A stretch of 35,056 nucleotides of DNA from Pseudomonadota bacterium (GTDB taxonomy: Bacteria; Myxococcota_A; UBA9160; SZUA-336). The notes below the pieces were generated by a model, which saw only the letters and a list, made by a program, of their open reading frames with translations, searched no databases and was not told the origin of the DNA. Shown piece after piece: positions 21,773 through 30,260 of the stretch. The stretch covers positions 1 through 35,056 of the forward strand of contig QJZC01000068.1 in NCBI GenBank assembly GCA_003247575.1. The letters are read 5' to 3'. Positions within the stretch are counted from its first letter, which is position 1. Every line of letters starts with the position of its first letter. Both the position numbers and the translations under genes were made by a program.

Positions 21773-22227
21773 TCACCGCCCCGAGCGAGGCAGTTCCAGT
21801 CGACCCCGATCTGCGGCACCCGAATCTGCGGGATCGCCAGGTGGGGATTCCCCAGGATCTCCGGGACCTTTCTCGAGGACAGCCGCGGCGGGGCACGACG
21901 CCGACACGGCCAGTAGGCAGGCGTCGAGTGCAGCGATGAGTCCTCGGTGTCCGTGGGCCGGACCACGCGCGCAACCTCCGTGCCGTCGCTCGAGAAGATC
22001 AAGGTGGGCCAGAGCTTGACTCGGTACGAGCGGCCGAGCGGCCGCCCCCGACCGTCCTCGACCCGGAGATGCCGTACATCGGGATGGCGAGCGAGCACCG
22101 ACTGGATCACGGGCCGAGCCGCTCGGCAGTAACCGCAGTCGTCGCGACCGAACTCCAGCACCGTGCAGCCGGAGAGTGCTTCGATCTGAGCTCTCGTAGG
22201 TGGTTCGGAGTCGTAGCTGCCTCGCAT
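21773..22227 (-). pseudogene. Thioredoxin-like protein with a one-base frameshift
   Basis: From ATG 22227 the product reads as a small thioredoxin-fold protein: TVLEFGRDDCGYCRAARPV with the redox pair Cys31/Cys34, a fold strand VRHLRVEDG, and the cis-proline region KLWPTLIFSSDG, then VARVVRPTDTE. After Glu95 (21943-21945) the family-like continuation GLIAALDACLLAV is found one frame over. Loss of one G from GAGGGACTC to GAGGACTC explains it. The shifted frame ends at TGA 21773, giving about 151 residues if repaired. Either the gene has recently been disrupted or the base is a sequencing error in a G-run. The N-terminal 95 residues still form most of a thioredoxin fold. No signal peptide is seen. 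The frame is open upstream through a GPGING repeat but without a plausible start. Confidence 0.75.
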
Positions 22228-22684
22228 CGTTCTCGCGCGCCTCCCCTTCTTGGTGCCTGGGCCGTTGATGCCCGGGCCGTTGATGCCCGGGCCGAGCGCG
22301 CCGGCGGAAGAAGTCGCCGGCCCCTCGTGCTTCGATCCCTGCGGCCCCCTGCGTGCTCGGTTCGCCTGGGCTCTCACATTGTTGTCGTATCCAGGCTGTC
22401 GGATGCAAGAGCCGAGCGCGCCCGATGCAGCTCACTACGCCAATAGTTCCGATGCGACGAATGGACCCGCACGCGCTCCGGGACGGGGTGCTTGCAATCG
22501 CGCACAGCACGTCGTTCGGTCGAGCAGCGGAGGCGGGCACGAGGGACCGGCTTGGACGAGGGGGAGCGCTGCGCGGTATCCTCTTGCAGGCGGCGAAACC
22601 CGAGAAATCGGGGCACTCCGACACGTCTGCTCGGTGAGGCAGAGGCGGCCACACAACCCCGTTGTCTTCTGCAAAGGACGAGAC
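22228..22684. other. Intergenic region between thioredoxin-like gene and macA-like gene
   Basis: This 457-bp divergent region contains the 15-bp repeat at 22259-22294 and the likely promoters of both genes, but no convincing -35/-10 pair. Open frames on both strands have no recognisable domain. Confidence 0.4.
22259..22294. repeat. 15-bp tandem repeat, two copies plus a partial
   Basis: GGGCCGTTGATGCCC occurs at 22259-22273 and again at 22274-22288, followed by GGGCCG to 22294; a degenerate earlier copy precedes it. Each unit has GGGC/GCCC ends, so the array is partly self-complementary. It lies 32-67 bp upstream of the thioredoxin-like start. In the minus frame it would encode GPGING repeats, but translation from there is unlikely. 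Confidence 0.6.
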
Positions 22685-23992
22685 ATGCAGAGTCGTGAGC
22701 ATGCGCCCAGTACCGACGAGATCGCGCGCGTGATCGGCGCTGGAGCAGAGGGGCCGAAGGACCATCGGCTCGGACTACGGCATATTCCATTCGTCTCGGC
22801 AATTCTCCTGTTGGTCGGGTGGGCCGTGTGGCAGTTCAGTGGATCGGCGACGGCACGCCCGCAGTATCTGACCACACCAGTCCAGCGCCAGCTGCTCGAG
22901 ATCCGAGTTTCGGCGACGGGACATCTGGAACCGACGGATGAGGTCGAGGTCTCGAGCGAGCTCTCGGGAATCATCCGGGAAGTGCTCGTCGACGAGAACG
23001 ATTCGGTGAAGGCGGGCCAGTCACTCGCGCGTCTCGATACCGAGAAGCTCGAAGCCGAGATCGCCCAGGCGCGCGCTGCTCTCGCTCGCGCGCGAGCCTC
23101 CGTGCGCCAGGCCCGATCCACCCTCGAGGATGCCGAGCGCGAACGTACACGCGCGCTCGAGCTCTTCAAATCCAGGAGCAACACCGCTCGGGATGTCGAG
23201 CAGGCCGAGTCTGCATCCACGCGCGCGCAGGCGGGCCTCAAGATGGCGGAAGCCGACGTTGCCGTGGCCACTGCAACGCTCGAGGCCCGAGAGACCGACC
23301 TCGAAAAGGCCTGCATCTGCTCTCCGATCGATGGTGTAGTGCTGACCCGGAACATCGACACCGGACAAACCGTTGCCTCGTCGTTTCAGGCGCCTGTGCT
23401 GTTCACCGTCGCTGAGCCACTGAACCAGATGGAGCTCCAGGTAGACATCGACGAAGCCGACGTGAGCCTGGTCAAACCCGGCCAGGAAGCGCGCTTCACG
23501 GTCGATGCATACCCCCATCGCAGCTTCGCCGCACGGCTGACGAAGCTGCGGCTCGCTCCAGAGACGATCGAAGGTGTGGTCAGCTACAAGGCACAGCTGC
23601 GCGTGGACAATCAGGAGCTGCTCCTGCGACCCGGCATGACCGCGAGTGCGGAGATTCTCGTATCGCGCACCCCCAATGCACTCGTCATTCCCAACCAGTC
23701 GCTGCGCTTTCAACCCCTGACGGAAGCCGAGACGCAAAGCTCCGGTCCAGAGGGCAGCCTGCTCGATCGGATGCTGCCCCGCCCACCCCGCAGCGAATCC
23801 CATGGCACCGACGAACGCACGCAGGTGACGGACGAACAGACACGCGTGTGGGTGTTGGATCCGTCGGACAGCGCGCGCGCAGTCCCCGTGACGGTCGGAC
23901 TGAGCGACGGAGAGCGCACCGAGGTGGTCGGCGGCGAGCTCGCAGAAGGCCAGCTCGTGATCGTCGACGAGCGCGCGGCCGAATCCGAGTGA
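22685..23992 (+). CDS. MacA-like periplasmic adaptor (HlyD/RND family)
   Basis: The 435-residue product starts at ATG 22685, with AAGGA 7 nt upstream. A short cytoplasmic tail is followed by one membrane anchor (about 35-51, FVSAILLLVGWAVWQF). Then come the adaptor domains: lipoyl half ATGHLEPTDEVEVSSELSG, a coiled-coil hairpin (about 105-195: EIAQARAALARARASVRQAR ... RTRALELFKSRSNTARDVEQ), lipoyl half ICSPIDGVVLTRNIDTGQTV, and a beta-barrel MELQVDIDEADVSLVKPGQ. MacA-type adaptors link an inner-membrane ABC pump to an outer-membrane channel. A low-complexity loop (about 355-395, rich in Pro/Arg/Thr/Glu) before the last strand is unusual. It is followed directly by an ATPase and a permease; no TolC-like gene is in the window. 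Substrate unknown. Confidence 0.9.
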   Translation: MQSREHAPSTDEIARVIGAGAEGPKDHRLGLRHIPFVSAILLLVGWAVWQFSGSATARPQYLTTPVQRQLLEIRVSATGHLEPTDEVEVSSELSGIIREVLVDENDSVKAGQSLARLDTEKLEAEIAQARAALARARASVRQARSTLEDAERERTRALELFKSRSNTARDVEQAESASTRAQAGLKMAEADVAVATATLEARETDLEKACICSPIDGVVLTRNIDTGQTVASSFQAPVLFTVAEPLNQMELQVDIDEADVSLVKPGQEARFTVDAYPHRSFAARLTKLRLAPETIEGVVSYKAQLRVDNQELLLRPGMTASAEILVSRTPNALVIPNQSLRFQPLTEAETQSSGPEGSLLDRMLPRPPRSESHGTDERTQVTDEQTRVWVLDPSDSARAVPVTVGLSDGERTEVVGGELAEGQLVIVDERAAESE

Positions 23993-23994
23993 GC

Positions 23995-24717
23995 ATGGAG
24001 ATCGAGGCCCGAGCTGCACACGACACTCCGCTGATCGAGCTCCGCGGAGTGAGCAAGACCTATGGAAGCGGACCGACCACGGTTCACGCGCTGCAGCGTG
24101 TGGACCTGTTGATTGGCGAAGGAGAATTCGTCGCCGTGATGGGCCCGAGCGGTTGTGGCAAATCCACGTGCCTCAACATCCTGGGCTGCTTGGATACACC
24201 GAGCGAGGGGCAGTATCTTTTCCGCGGGATCGAGGTGCGCCGACTGACCCGCAACCAGCGAGCACTCCTGCGCCGCCACTATCTGGGCTTCGTGTTCCAG
24301 GGATACAACCTCTTGAAGCGCACGAGCGCACTCGAAAACGTCGAACTCGCGCTGCTGTATCGGGGGGCACCTGGCGCGGAGCGGCGTCGCGCGGCGCGCG
24401 AGGCGCTCGCTCAGGTAGGCCTCTCGGGGCTCGAGCATCACACGTCGAGCGAACTCTCCGGTGGACAGCAGCAGCGTGTCGCGATCGCGCGTGCGATCGT
24501 GTCACGCCCGTTGGTGCTCCTGGCCGATGAACCGACGGGCAATCTCGATTCCAAGACGAGCCGCGAGATTCTGGAGCTCCTCGTTCGCTTGAACGCGGAA
24601 GCGGGCCTCACCATCGTCATGGTCACCCACGACCGGAGCATGGCCGCCTTCGCTCCACGCCACATCACGTTCCTCGACGGGGCCGTCGCCTCCGACCATC
24701 AGGAGTCTGGGGCATGA
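23995..24717 (+). CDS. ABC transporter ATPase, MacB/LolD-like
   Basis: The 240-residue product is a MacB/LolD-type ABC ATPase: VSKTYGSGPTTVHAL, Walker A GPSGCGKST (50-58), Q-loop GFVFQGYNLL, signature LSGGQQQR (154-161), Walker B VLLADEPTGNLDS and H-loop VTHD. It starts 2 bp after the adaptor stop, and its own stop overlaps the permease start by 4 bp, so the three genes form one operon. In E. coli MacB the ATPase and permease are one protein; here they are split, as in many bacteria. The product energises export of a periplasmic or membrane-derived substrate. Confidence 0.93.
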   Translation: MEIEARAAHDTPLIELRGVSKTYGSGPTTVHALQRVDLLIGEGEFVAVMGPSGCGKSTCLNILGCLDTPSEGQYLFRGIEVRRLTRNQRALLRRHYLGFVFQGYNLLKRTSALENVELALLYRGAPGAERRRAAREALAQVGLSGLEHHTSSELSGGQQQRVAIARAIVSRPLVLLADEPTGNLDSKTSREILELLVRLNAEAGLTIVMVTHDRSMAAFAPRHITFLDGAVASDHQESGA

Positions 24718-25922
24718 TGTTCTGGAACTCCCTGCTCGTCGCCTTGCGCGAGATCCGACACAACGTGATGCGGTCCTTTCTGACCGTTCTCGGCATCGTC
24801 ATCGGAGTCGCCGCCGTGATCACGATGGTCACCGTTGGCGAGGGGGCGGCTGCGCACGTGACCTCACAGATCGAGAGCCTCGGCACGAACCTGCTCATCC
24901 TGCGGCCGGGACAACGGCTGGGACCGGGCACGGCTTCGACCGCGCCAAGCTTCGATCGGGAAGACGCCGAGGTCATCGAGCGCGAGGTGCGCGGTGTGCT
25001 GGCCGTCGCGCCGCAATCGTCACGCGGCAGTGTCGCTGTCGCTGCGAGCCGGAACTGGTCTTCGATCGTCACAGGAAGCACGTCCGGCTTCTTCGAGGTC
25101 CGCGACTGGCCCCTGTCGCAAGGACGCAGGTTCACGGCTGGCGAGCTGCGAGCGGGTACCGCCGTCTGCATTCTCGGCCAAACCGTCGTTCGCGAGTTGT
25201 TTGCAGCAAGGAGCCCGGAAGGCGAGATCGTGCGACTGGGCAAGCTCGGATGCACCGTGATCGGCGTACTTGCGGCCAAGGGCCAATCGCCGATGGGGAC
25301 GGATCAGGACAACCTCGTGCTGATGCCGCTGCGGACGTTTCAACGCCGGGTGGCGGGCAGTACCTCCGTGTCGATGATCCAGATCGCGGTGCAGCCCGGG
25401 AGCTCGACGAGTCGGGTCAAGCGAGACATCGAGCGGCTCATGCGCGAGCGTCGGCGCATCGGCCCCACCGAAGACGACGACTTCAGCGTTCTCGACACGC
25501 GCGAACTCGCCGACACCCTTTCTGGCACGACCCGTGTCTTGACCTTGCTGCTCGGCTCGGTCGCGGGGGTGAGCTTGCTGGTCGGAGGGATCGGCATCAT
25601 GAACATCATGCTGGTCTCGGTGACCGAACGAACCCGCGAAATCGGAATTCGGCTCGCCATCGGCGCACTCGAGCGGGAAGTCCTGATGCAGTTCCTGGTC
25701 GAGTCGGGGGTACTCTCCTCGTTGGGGGGCGCCTTCGGGATCGTGCTGGCTCTCGGGCTGTCGCGCGTACTGACTGGAGTCATGGGCGTTCCCTTCCTGC
25801 CGAGCGCCAGGGTCATCGGTGTGGCGTTTGGATTCGCAGCCGGCGTGGGATTGCTCTTCGGGTACTTCCCCGCTCGACGGGCTGCTCGCCTCGACCCGAT
25901 CGATGCGCTGCGACACGAATGA
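24714..25922 (+). CDS. MacB-like permease (FtsX family)
   Basis: The 402-residue product has the MacB permease layout: a first membrane helix (about 20-42, FLTVLGIVIGVAAVITMVTV), then a large periplasmic core starting AHVTSQIESLGTNLLILRPG (45-280), then three membrane helices beginning TLLLGSVAGVSLLVGGIGI with MNIMLVSVTERTREIGIRLA, GGAFGIVLALGLSRVL and AFGFAAGVGLLFGYFP. It ends with the FtsX-family ARRAARLDPIDALRHE. The start overlaps the ATPase stop by 4 bp. With the adaptor it forms a complete inner pump. A hairpin at 25922-25953 spans its stop codon. Confidence 0.93.
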   Translation: MMFWNSLLVALREIRHNVMRSFLTVLGIVIGVAAVITMVTVGEGAAAHVTSQIESLGTNLLILRPGQRLGPGTASTAPSFDREDAEVIEREVRGVLAVAPQSSRGSVAVAASRNWSSIVTGSTSGFFEVRDWPLSQGRRFTAGELRAGTAVCILGQTVVRELFAARSPEGEIVRLGKLGCTVIGVLAAKGQSPMGTDQDNLVLMPLRTFQRRVAGSTSVSMIQIAVQPGSSTSRVKRDIERLMRERRRIGPTEDDDFSVLDTRELADTLSGTTRVLTLLLGSVAGVSLLVGGIGIMNIMLVSVTERTREIGIRLAIGALEREVLMQFLVESGVLSSLGGAFGIVLALGLSRVLTGVMGVPFLPSARVIGVAFGFAAGVGLLFGYFPARRAARLDPIDALRHE

Positions 25923-25953
25923 GCGCGCTTCCGAGCACGAGGCACAGCGCGCT
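25922..25953 (+). terminator. Paired AGCGCGCT octamers after the permease gene
   Basis: The self-complementary AGCGCGCT occurs at 25922-25929 (overlapping the TGA by one base) and 25946-25953, so the transcript can fold as an 8-bp stem with a 16-nt loop. No T-run follows. It is a candidate end of the adaptor-ATPase-permease operon. The remaining bases to 26041 show nothing else. Confidence 0.4.
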
Positions 25954-26041
25954 GAGGAGCCGTGAGGGATCTGCCGATCCACAACGGCAAAAGCTTCCGA
26001 GGTGCACATGAAGCCGCGATCGCGGTTGGAGTGAGGCCAGG

Positions 26042-27262
26042 GTGAGTCCTCTCAGTGATCCGCAGGTACTCATCGTGGGGGCCGGTCCCGGTGGGGCGGC
26101 ATTGGCTCTCATTCTGGCGTCGCGAGGCGTATCCACTCTGTTGGTCGAGCGGCAATCCGACTTCGAACGCGAGTTTCGCGGTGAGGCGCTGATGCCGAGC
26201 GGGCTTGCGGCGTTGGATGCGATCGGAGTGGAGTGGGTATCGCTGCCGCATCGGCGGCCCGAGCAGCTGCGCTTGTACCGAAGTGGCACATTGGTTCGTC
26301 AGCTGGACATCGCCACAGAACACATCGAAGAGGGCCCGGTCACGCTGTCTCAGCCGCACCTGCTGGAGCGGATGGTCGAAGTGGCGGCCAGTACTGGAAG
26401 CTTCGAGCTCCTGCGCGGGACCAGTGTGCGGAATCTCGTCACGCGTCATGGACGCATTTCGGGCGTGCGCGTGCGAACGCCCGAAGGCGAGCGCGAGATC
26501 CACGCCCAACTCACTGTTGGGGCCGATGGTCGTGCTTCGATCGTGCGGCGCCGAGGCCAATTCCGTTGGAGGAGTCGGGGCGCCCCGATGGACGTCGTCT
26601 GGTTCAAGCTGCCGTGGCCGCGGCGCTGGAGCACGATCCAGGTGCGCGGATACGTGGGGGGCGGGCATCTCTTGATCGCGCTGCCGGCTCCGGACGGACT
26701 GCTCCAGGTCGCCTGGATCATTCTCAAGGGCACCTACGGCACCCTCCGAGATCGTGGCGTGGAGGAGTGGGCGCAGAGCATGGGCGACCATGTCGACGCG
26801 GATCTGGCGGAACACATTCTCGAAGGGGTGCCTCACATCTCGCGCCCGTTCCTACTCGATGCCGTGACCGATCGAGTGATCGGCTGGGCGCGTCCCGGCG
26901 CGCTGTTGATCGGAGATGCCGCACACACCATGTCCCCCGTGGGAGGGCAGGGAATCAACATGGCACTCCGCGATGCGCTGGTGGCCGCGAACTCCCTGCT
27001 TCCCACGCTGCTTCATTCCGCGAACTCCTCCGATCTCGATGTGGCGGCGGGTCGAGTCGAGGCAACCCGTGCCCCCGAGATCGATCGCATCCAGCGCCTG
27101 GCAGCGATTCCACCGCGAGTCGTGATGGGACGTGCGTTCTATCACGAGCCACTGCGCCGGCTACTGATGTCGGTGGCTGCAAGCTCGTTGGGAGCTCGCA
27201 TGGCCCGTCCTACGATCGATGCGTTTCTGTACGGGGTAACGCACGTGGAACTCGCCGTGTAG
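26042..27262 (+). CDS. FAD-dependent monooxygenase (PHBH/UbiH-like fold)
   Basis: The 406-residue product is a flavin monooxygenase: Rossmann start VLIVGAGPGGAALALILASRG (about residues 9-29), LLVER (FAD ribose), the conserved GADGRAS, and the FAD pyrophosphate motif GDAAHTMSPVGGQGINMALRD. Members hydroxylate aromatic or polyprenylated rings, or reduce double bonds as in geranylgeranyl reductases; the substrate cannot be told. The start is GTG 26042, with GGAGTGAGG about 8 nt upstream; no closer ATG matches. It stands alone, with gaps of about 120 bp before and 150 bp after. Confidence 0.88.
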   Translation: MSPLSDPQVLIVGAGPGGAALALILASRGVSTLLVERQSDFEREFRGEALMPSGLAALDAIGVEWVSLPHRRPEQLRLYRSGTLVRQLDIATEHIEEGPVTLSQPHLLERMVEVAASTGSFELLRGTSVRNLVTRHGRISGVRVRTPEGEREIHAQLTVGADGRASIVRRRGQFRWRSRGAPMDVVWFKLPWPRRWSTIQVRGYVGGGHLLIALPAPDGLLQVAWIILKGTYGTLRDRGVEEWAQSMGDHVDADLAEHILEGVPHISRPFLLDAVTDRVIGWARPGALLIGDAAHTMSPVGGQGINMALRDALVAANSLLPTLLHSANSSDLDVAAGRVEATRAPEIDRIQRLAAIPPRVVMGRAFYHEPLRRLLMSVAASSLGARMARPTIDAFLYGVTHVELAV

Positions 27263-27409
27263 CCTTGCCTCGCCAGCCGTCGTGCGTACCCGTTGCGATC
27301 GCCAGTCGTCATGCCTGCCAGCGGAGCAGACACGCAGGGCGATGCAAAACCCACACGACCACACGAATGCCCTAGCCGCAGCCAGAGCGCACGAGCGAGA
27401 ATCGAGTCT

Positions 27410-28207
27410 ATGGTCCCAACGCTTCTCCGCCGCCTGCGCCCGGACGAGATCGAGCTCCATCGAGAACTCCGACTCGCTGCTCTCAAGGATGCACCCAAGT
27501 CCTTCGCCGGGACCTTCGAAGAAGCATCCAGCCGACCGATCGATGCGGTCGTCTCATGGGCCCGAGCACGCGGGTCGCACCACGTCCGGCTCTGGGTCCC
27601 TGCGGATCGACCGGCCGCCCTCGGCCTGTACGCCTCGGCAGGCTTTCAACGGAGCGGGACCGAGCGGCCGTTCCCGAACCGACCCGGCATCTCACTGATC
27701 GAGATGCGGCTCGACCTTCACGCCGCCGCGTCGTCTGCTCCCTCGAGCCCGGAGCTCACACTCCGTACCCCAGTCGGTCTGACTTGGCGTCCCGCAGACT
27801 CGTCCGACCTCGACTGGCTCGAAGCGCTGCGGATTCAGACGATGGGACCTCACCTCGAAGCCGCCGGAAGCTCCGTGACCACGCAGGAGCATCGCGCTCG
27901 CGTCGTGCAAGGCTTCGACCACATCCGAGTGATCGAACAGGGAGCGATTCGCGTCGGTATGCTCAAGCTGCTCGACGAATCGAGCAGCTGGCGCATCGTA
28001 CAGTTCCAGCTGCTCCCCGAATTCCAGAGACAGGGATTCGGTGGTGCCATCTTGGGCGCCGTAATCGAGGCCGCCGGGCAGCAGAGAGTCCCGATCAGAC
28101 TGAGCGTGCTCAAAGGCAACCCCGCGCTCCGACTGTACGCCAGGCTGGGCTTCAAGGTCGTTGGCGAACGCGAGCGAGCCTACGATATGTGGCTCGAGCC
28201 GCAATGA
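27410..28207 (+). CDS. Tandem GNAT protein with internally deleted first domain
   Basis: The 265-residue product starts at ATG 27410, where the first GNAT begins; its ribosome site is weak. The N-terminal domain (1-103) opens as usual (RRLRPDEIELHRELRLAALK, SFAGTFEEAS) and ends as usual (VVSWARARGSHHVRLWV, LGLYASAGFQ). Between residues 41 and 44 about 55-60 residues are missing, including the acetyl-CoA loop, so this domain should be inactive. The deletion is in frame. The C-terminal domain (about 120-265) is complete: TWRPADSSDLDWLEALR, WRIVQFQLLPEFQRQGFGG (acetyl-CoA loop) and LYARLGFKVVGERE. It may acetylate a small molecule or protein. The first domain could serve only structurally now. 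Confidence 0.8.
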   Translation: MVPTLLRRLRPDEIELHRELRLAALKDAPKSFAGTFEEASSRPIDAVVSWARARGSHHVRLWVPADRPAALGLYASAGFQRSGTERPFPNRPGISLIEMRLDLHAAASSAPSSPELTLRTPVGLTWRPADSSDLDWLEALRIQTMGPHLEAAGSSVTTQEHRARVVQGFDHIRVIEQGAIRVGMLKLLDESSSWRIVQFQLLPEFQRQGFGGAILGAVIEAAGQQRVPIRLSVLKGNPALRLYARLGFKVVGERERAYDMWLEPQ

Positions 28208-28441
28208 CGTCGTCCGAAGTTCAGCGCTTCCAGACCGCGATCCAGCCGGCCGCACTTGGTTGTAGCGCTTGGGAACGGGCTCACGGTACGAGACCCGACG
28301 GCGGTGCTCCGCTAGATGAGACAGGGTACGCAGCCGCTCGTGCAAACCCCGGCCGCCTTCACTCGCAGGCATCTGGCAGGGTGCCGCACCGCTGGACCCG
28401 GGCGAATATCCCCCTGAGCCCGGATCGATCACCCCTCTCCG

Positions 28442-28458
28442 CCTACATCGTGTAGGCT
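28442..28458. promoter_or_regulatory. Palindrome upstream of the acyl-CoA synthetase gene
   Basis: GCCTAC (28442-28447) and GTAGGC (28453-28458) are perfect arms around 5 bp, about 40 bp before the start codon. Position and spacing fit a dimeric repressor site (for example TetR-type) or a short leader hairpin. The rest of the 289-bp gap (28208-28496) has no recognisable gene. Confidence 0.4.
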
Positions 28459-28496
28459 CGGATGGCTGCAAGAATGGTCGAGGGAGAGACGGTCCG

Positions 28497-30101
28497 ATGT
28501 CACCTGATTCCAACTTGACTCTGGCGCAACCGTCGTTCGCGAGCGCGCTCGACGCCCGCAGGCTCGGGATGTCCGTAGCCTTTACGGCACAGCGAGCCCC
28601 ACAACACCTGGCCATCGCATCGCAGCGCGGAAACCGCACCTACGGTGAACTCAACGCCCACGCGAACCAACTGGTGCGGGTCTTGCGTGCCGGCGGGATC
28701 CGGGCCGGCGACTCCATTGCCGTCATGTGCAGCAATCGCCCAGAGTTCGCCGAGATCTATTCCGCCGCACTACGCGCGGGCCTACGGCTCACTCCCATCA
28801 ACTGGCACTTGCAAGCGGATGAGGTCGCCTACATCGTCGACAACTGCGAAGCCCGAGCATTCGTCGCCGAAGCTCGCGTGGCCGAGGTGGCGGCCGGAGC
28901 CGCACTGCAGGCCCCGAAGGCCGAGCTGCGCCTCGCCATCGGCGGTCCAATCTCTGGCTTCCGTTCGTACGAAGTCGCGCTCTCCGAGCATTCCCCGGAA
29001 AACATCGAAGATCCCAGCCCGGGCGCGACGATGCTGTATACCTCGGGCACTACGGGACGCCCGAAAGGGGTACGGCGGCCCCGCCCTTCACCCGGCTCCG
29101 CAGGGGACCGACAGATCATGGAACGGGAGCACCCGCTGAGGCATGGTTCGTCGGTGGTGCTATGCACCGGACCGCTGTATCACGCAGCTCCTCTCGCATT
29201 CGATCTCAACCTTCCCTTGCTCGCAGGCGTCTCGATCGTGCTGATGGATCACTGGGATGCCGAGGAAACGCTCCGGCTGATCGAGCGCCATCAAGTCTCC
29301 CATAGCCACATGGTTTCGACGATGTTTCAGCGGCTCCTAGCGCTTCCAGACGAGACGCGAAGCAGCTTCGATCTTTCGTCGCTGCGCCGAGTCAACCATG
29401 GCGCGGCACCGACGCCTGTGCACGTCAAGCGTGCGATTCTGGATTGGTGGGGTCCTGTCCTCTACGAGTACTATGCGGGCACAGAGGGTGGGGGCACCCG
29501 CATCGGGCCCAAGGAATGGCTCGAGAAGCCGGGAAGTGTCGGACGGGTAACTCCCGGACGCGAGCTCGAGATTCTGAACGACCTTGGAGAGGCTTTACCT
29601 CCAGGAGAGGTGGGCAGCGTCTACTTCTCGACACCCAGCGAAGGCGCTTTCGAGTACTTCGGAGATGATGACAAGACCCGCGGAGCCTTCCGCGGCGACC
29701 GATTCACCCTGGGCGACCATGGGTACCTAGACCATGACGGCTACCTCTTTCTGACCGGCCGCACCTCCGAGCTCATCATCTCGGGCGGAGTCAACATCTA
29801 TCCGGCTGAAGTCGATGCCATCTTACTCATGCATCCAGCCGTTGCCGATGTCGGCACCGTTGGCGTTCCGAACGAGGAGTTCGGAGAAGAGGTCAAGGCC
29901 GTGGTCCAACTCGCCGAAGGTGTGGCCGCCTCGGATGCGCTCGCCGTGGAACTTCGCGAGTTCTGTCGCGACCGACTAGCACACTACAAGTGCCCCAAGA
30001 GCGTCGACTTCGTAAGCGAGTTACCGAGAAGTGAGGCAGGAAAGGTGATGCGCCGGCGCGTTCGGGATCCCTACTGGGAAGGCTACGACCGCCAGATGTA
30101 G
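28497..30101 (+). CDS. Acyl-CoA synthetase (AMP-binding enzyme, ANL superfamily)
   Basis: The 534-residue product carries all ANL motifs: P-loop LYTSGTTGRPKGV (180-192), YEYYAGTEGG (A5), LGDHGYLDHDGYLFLTGR (A7/A8 hinge), SGGVNIYPAEVDAIL and catalytic Lys516 in SEAGKVMRR. It activates a carboxylic acid to an acyl-adenylate and then to acyl-CoA. A fatty-acid or aromatic substrate is likely but not shown. A GAGGGAGAG sequence lies upstream of ATG 28497. The loop after the P-loop (RRPRPSPGSAGDRQIMEREH) is basic. It could supply CoA esters to lipid catabolism; no other beta-oxidation gene is in the window. Confidence 0.93.
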   Translation: MSPDSNLTLAQPSFASALDARRLGMSVAFTAQRAPQHLAIASQRGNRTYGELNAHANQLVRVLRAGGIRAGDSIAVMCSNRPEFAEIYSAALRAGLRLTPINWHLQADEVAYIVDNCEARAFVAEARVAEVAAGAALQAPKAELRLAIGGPISGFRSYEVALSEHSPENIEDPSPGATMLYTSGTTGRPKGVRRPRPSPGSAGDRQIMEREHPLRHGSSVVLCTGPLYHAAPLAFDLNLPLLAGVSIVLMDHWDAEETLRLIERHQVSHSHMVSTMFQRLLALPDETRSSFDLSSLRRVNHGAAPTPVHVKRAILDWWGPVLYEYYAGTEGGGTRIGPKEWLEKPGSVGRVTPGRELEILNDLGEALPPGEVGSVYFSTPSEGAFEYFGDDDKTRGAFRGDRFTLGDHGYLDHDGYLFLTGRTSELIISGGVNIYPAEVDAILLMHPAVADVGTVGVPNEEFGEEVKAVVQLAEGVAASDALAVELREFCRDRLAHYKCPKSVDFVSELPRSEAGKVMRRRVRDPYWEGYDRQM

Positions 30102-30260
30102 TCACCCTGCTCGAGCGACTCGATCTCCAATGAGGTGTTTCGACGCAGTTCGAGCAACACTGGCAGTGCACCCTTTCCGATCTCGAAGGGTATGGTCTCG
30201 AACGCTGCTCTTCTCAGTCACGCAGGTCCGACGACTGCCAGTGAGGCCCAGGAAACCTCG

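Noticed and set aside
22250..22684. Upstream extension of the adaptor gene to 22250
   Set aside because: The added residues are low-complexity, cross the repeat and lack a domain; ATG 22685 has a proper ribosome site and starts the family N-terminus.
24714..24719. Second ATG at 24717 for the permease
   Set aside because: It follows the first ATG directly and changes only one residue; the 4-bp overlap form is the usual coupling arrangement.
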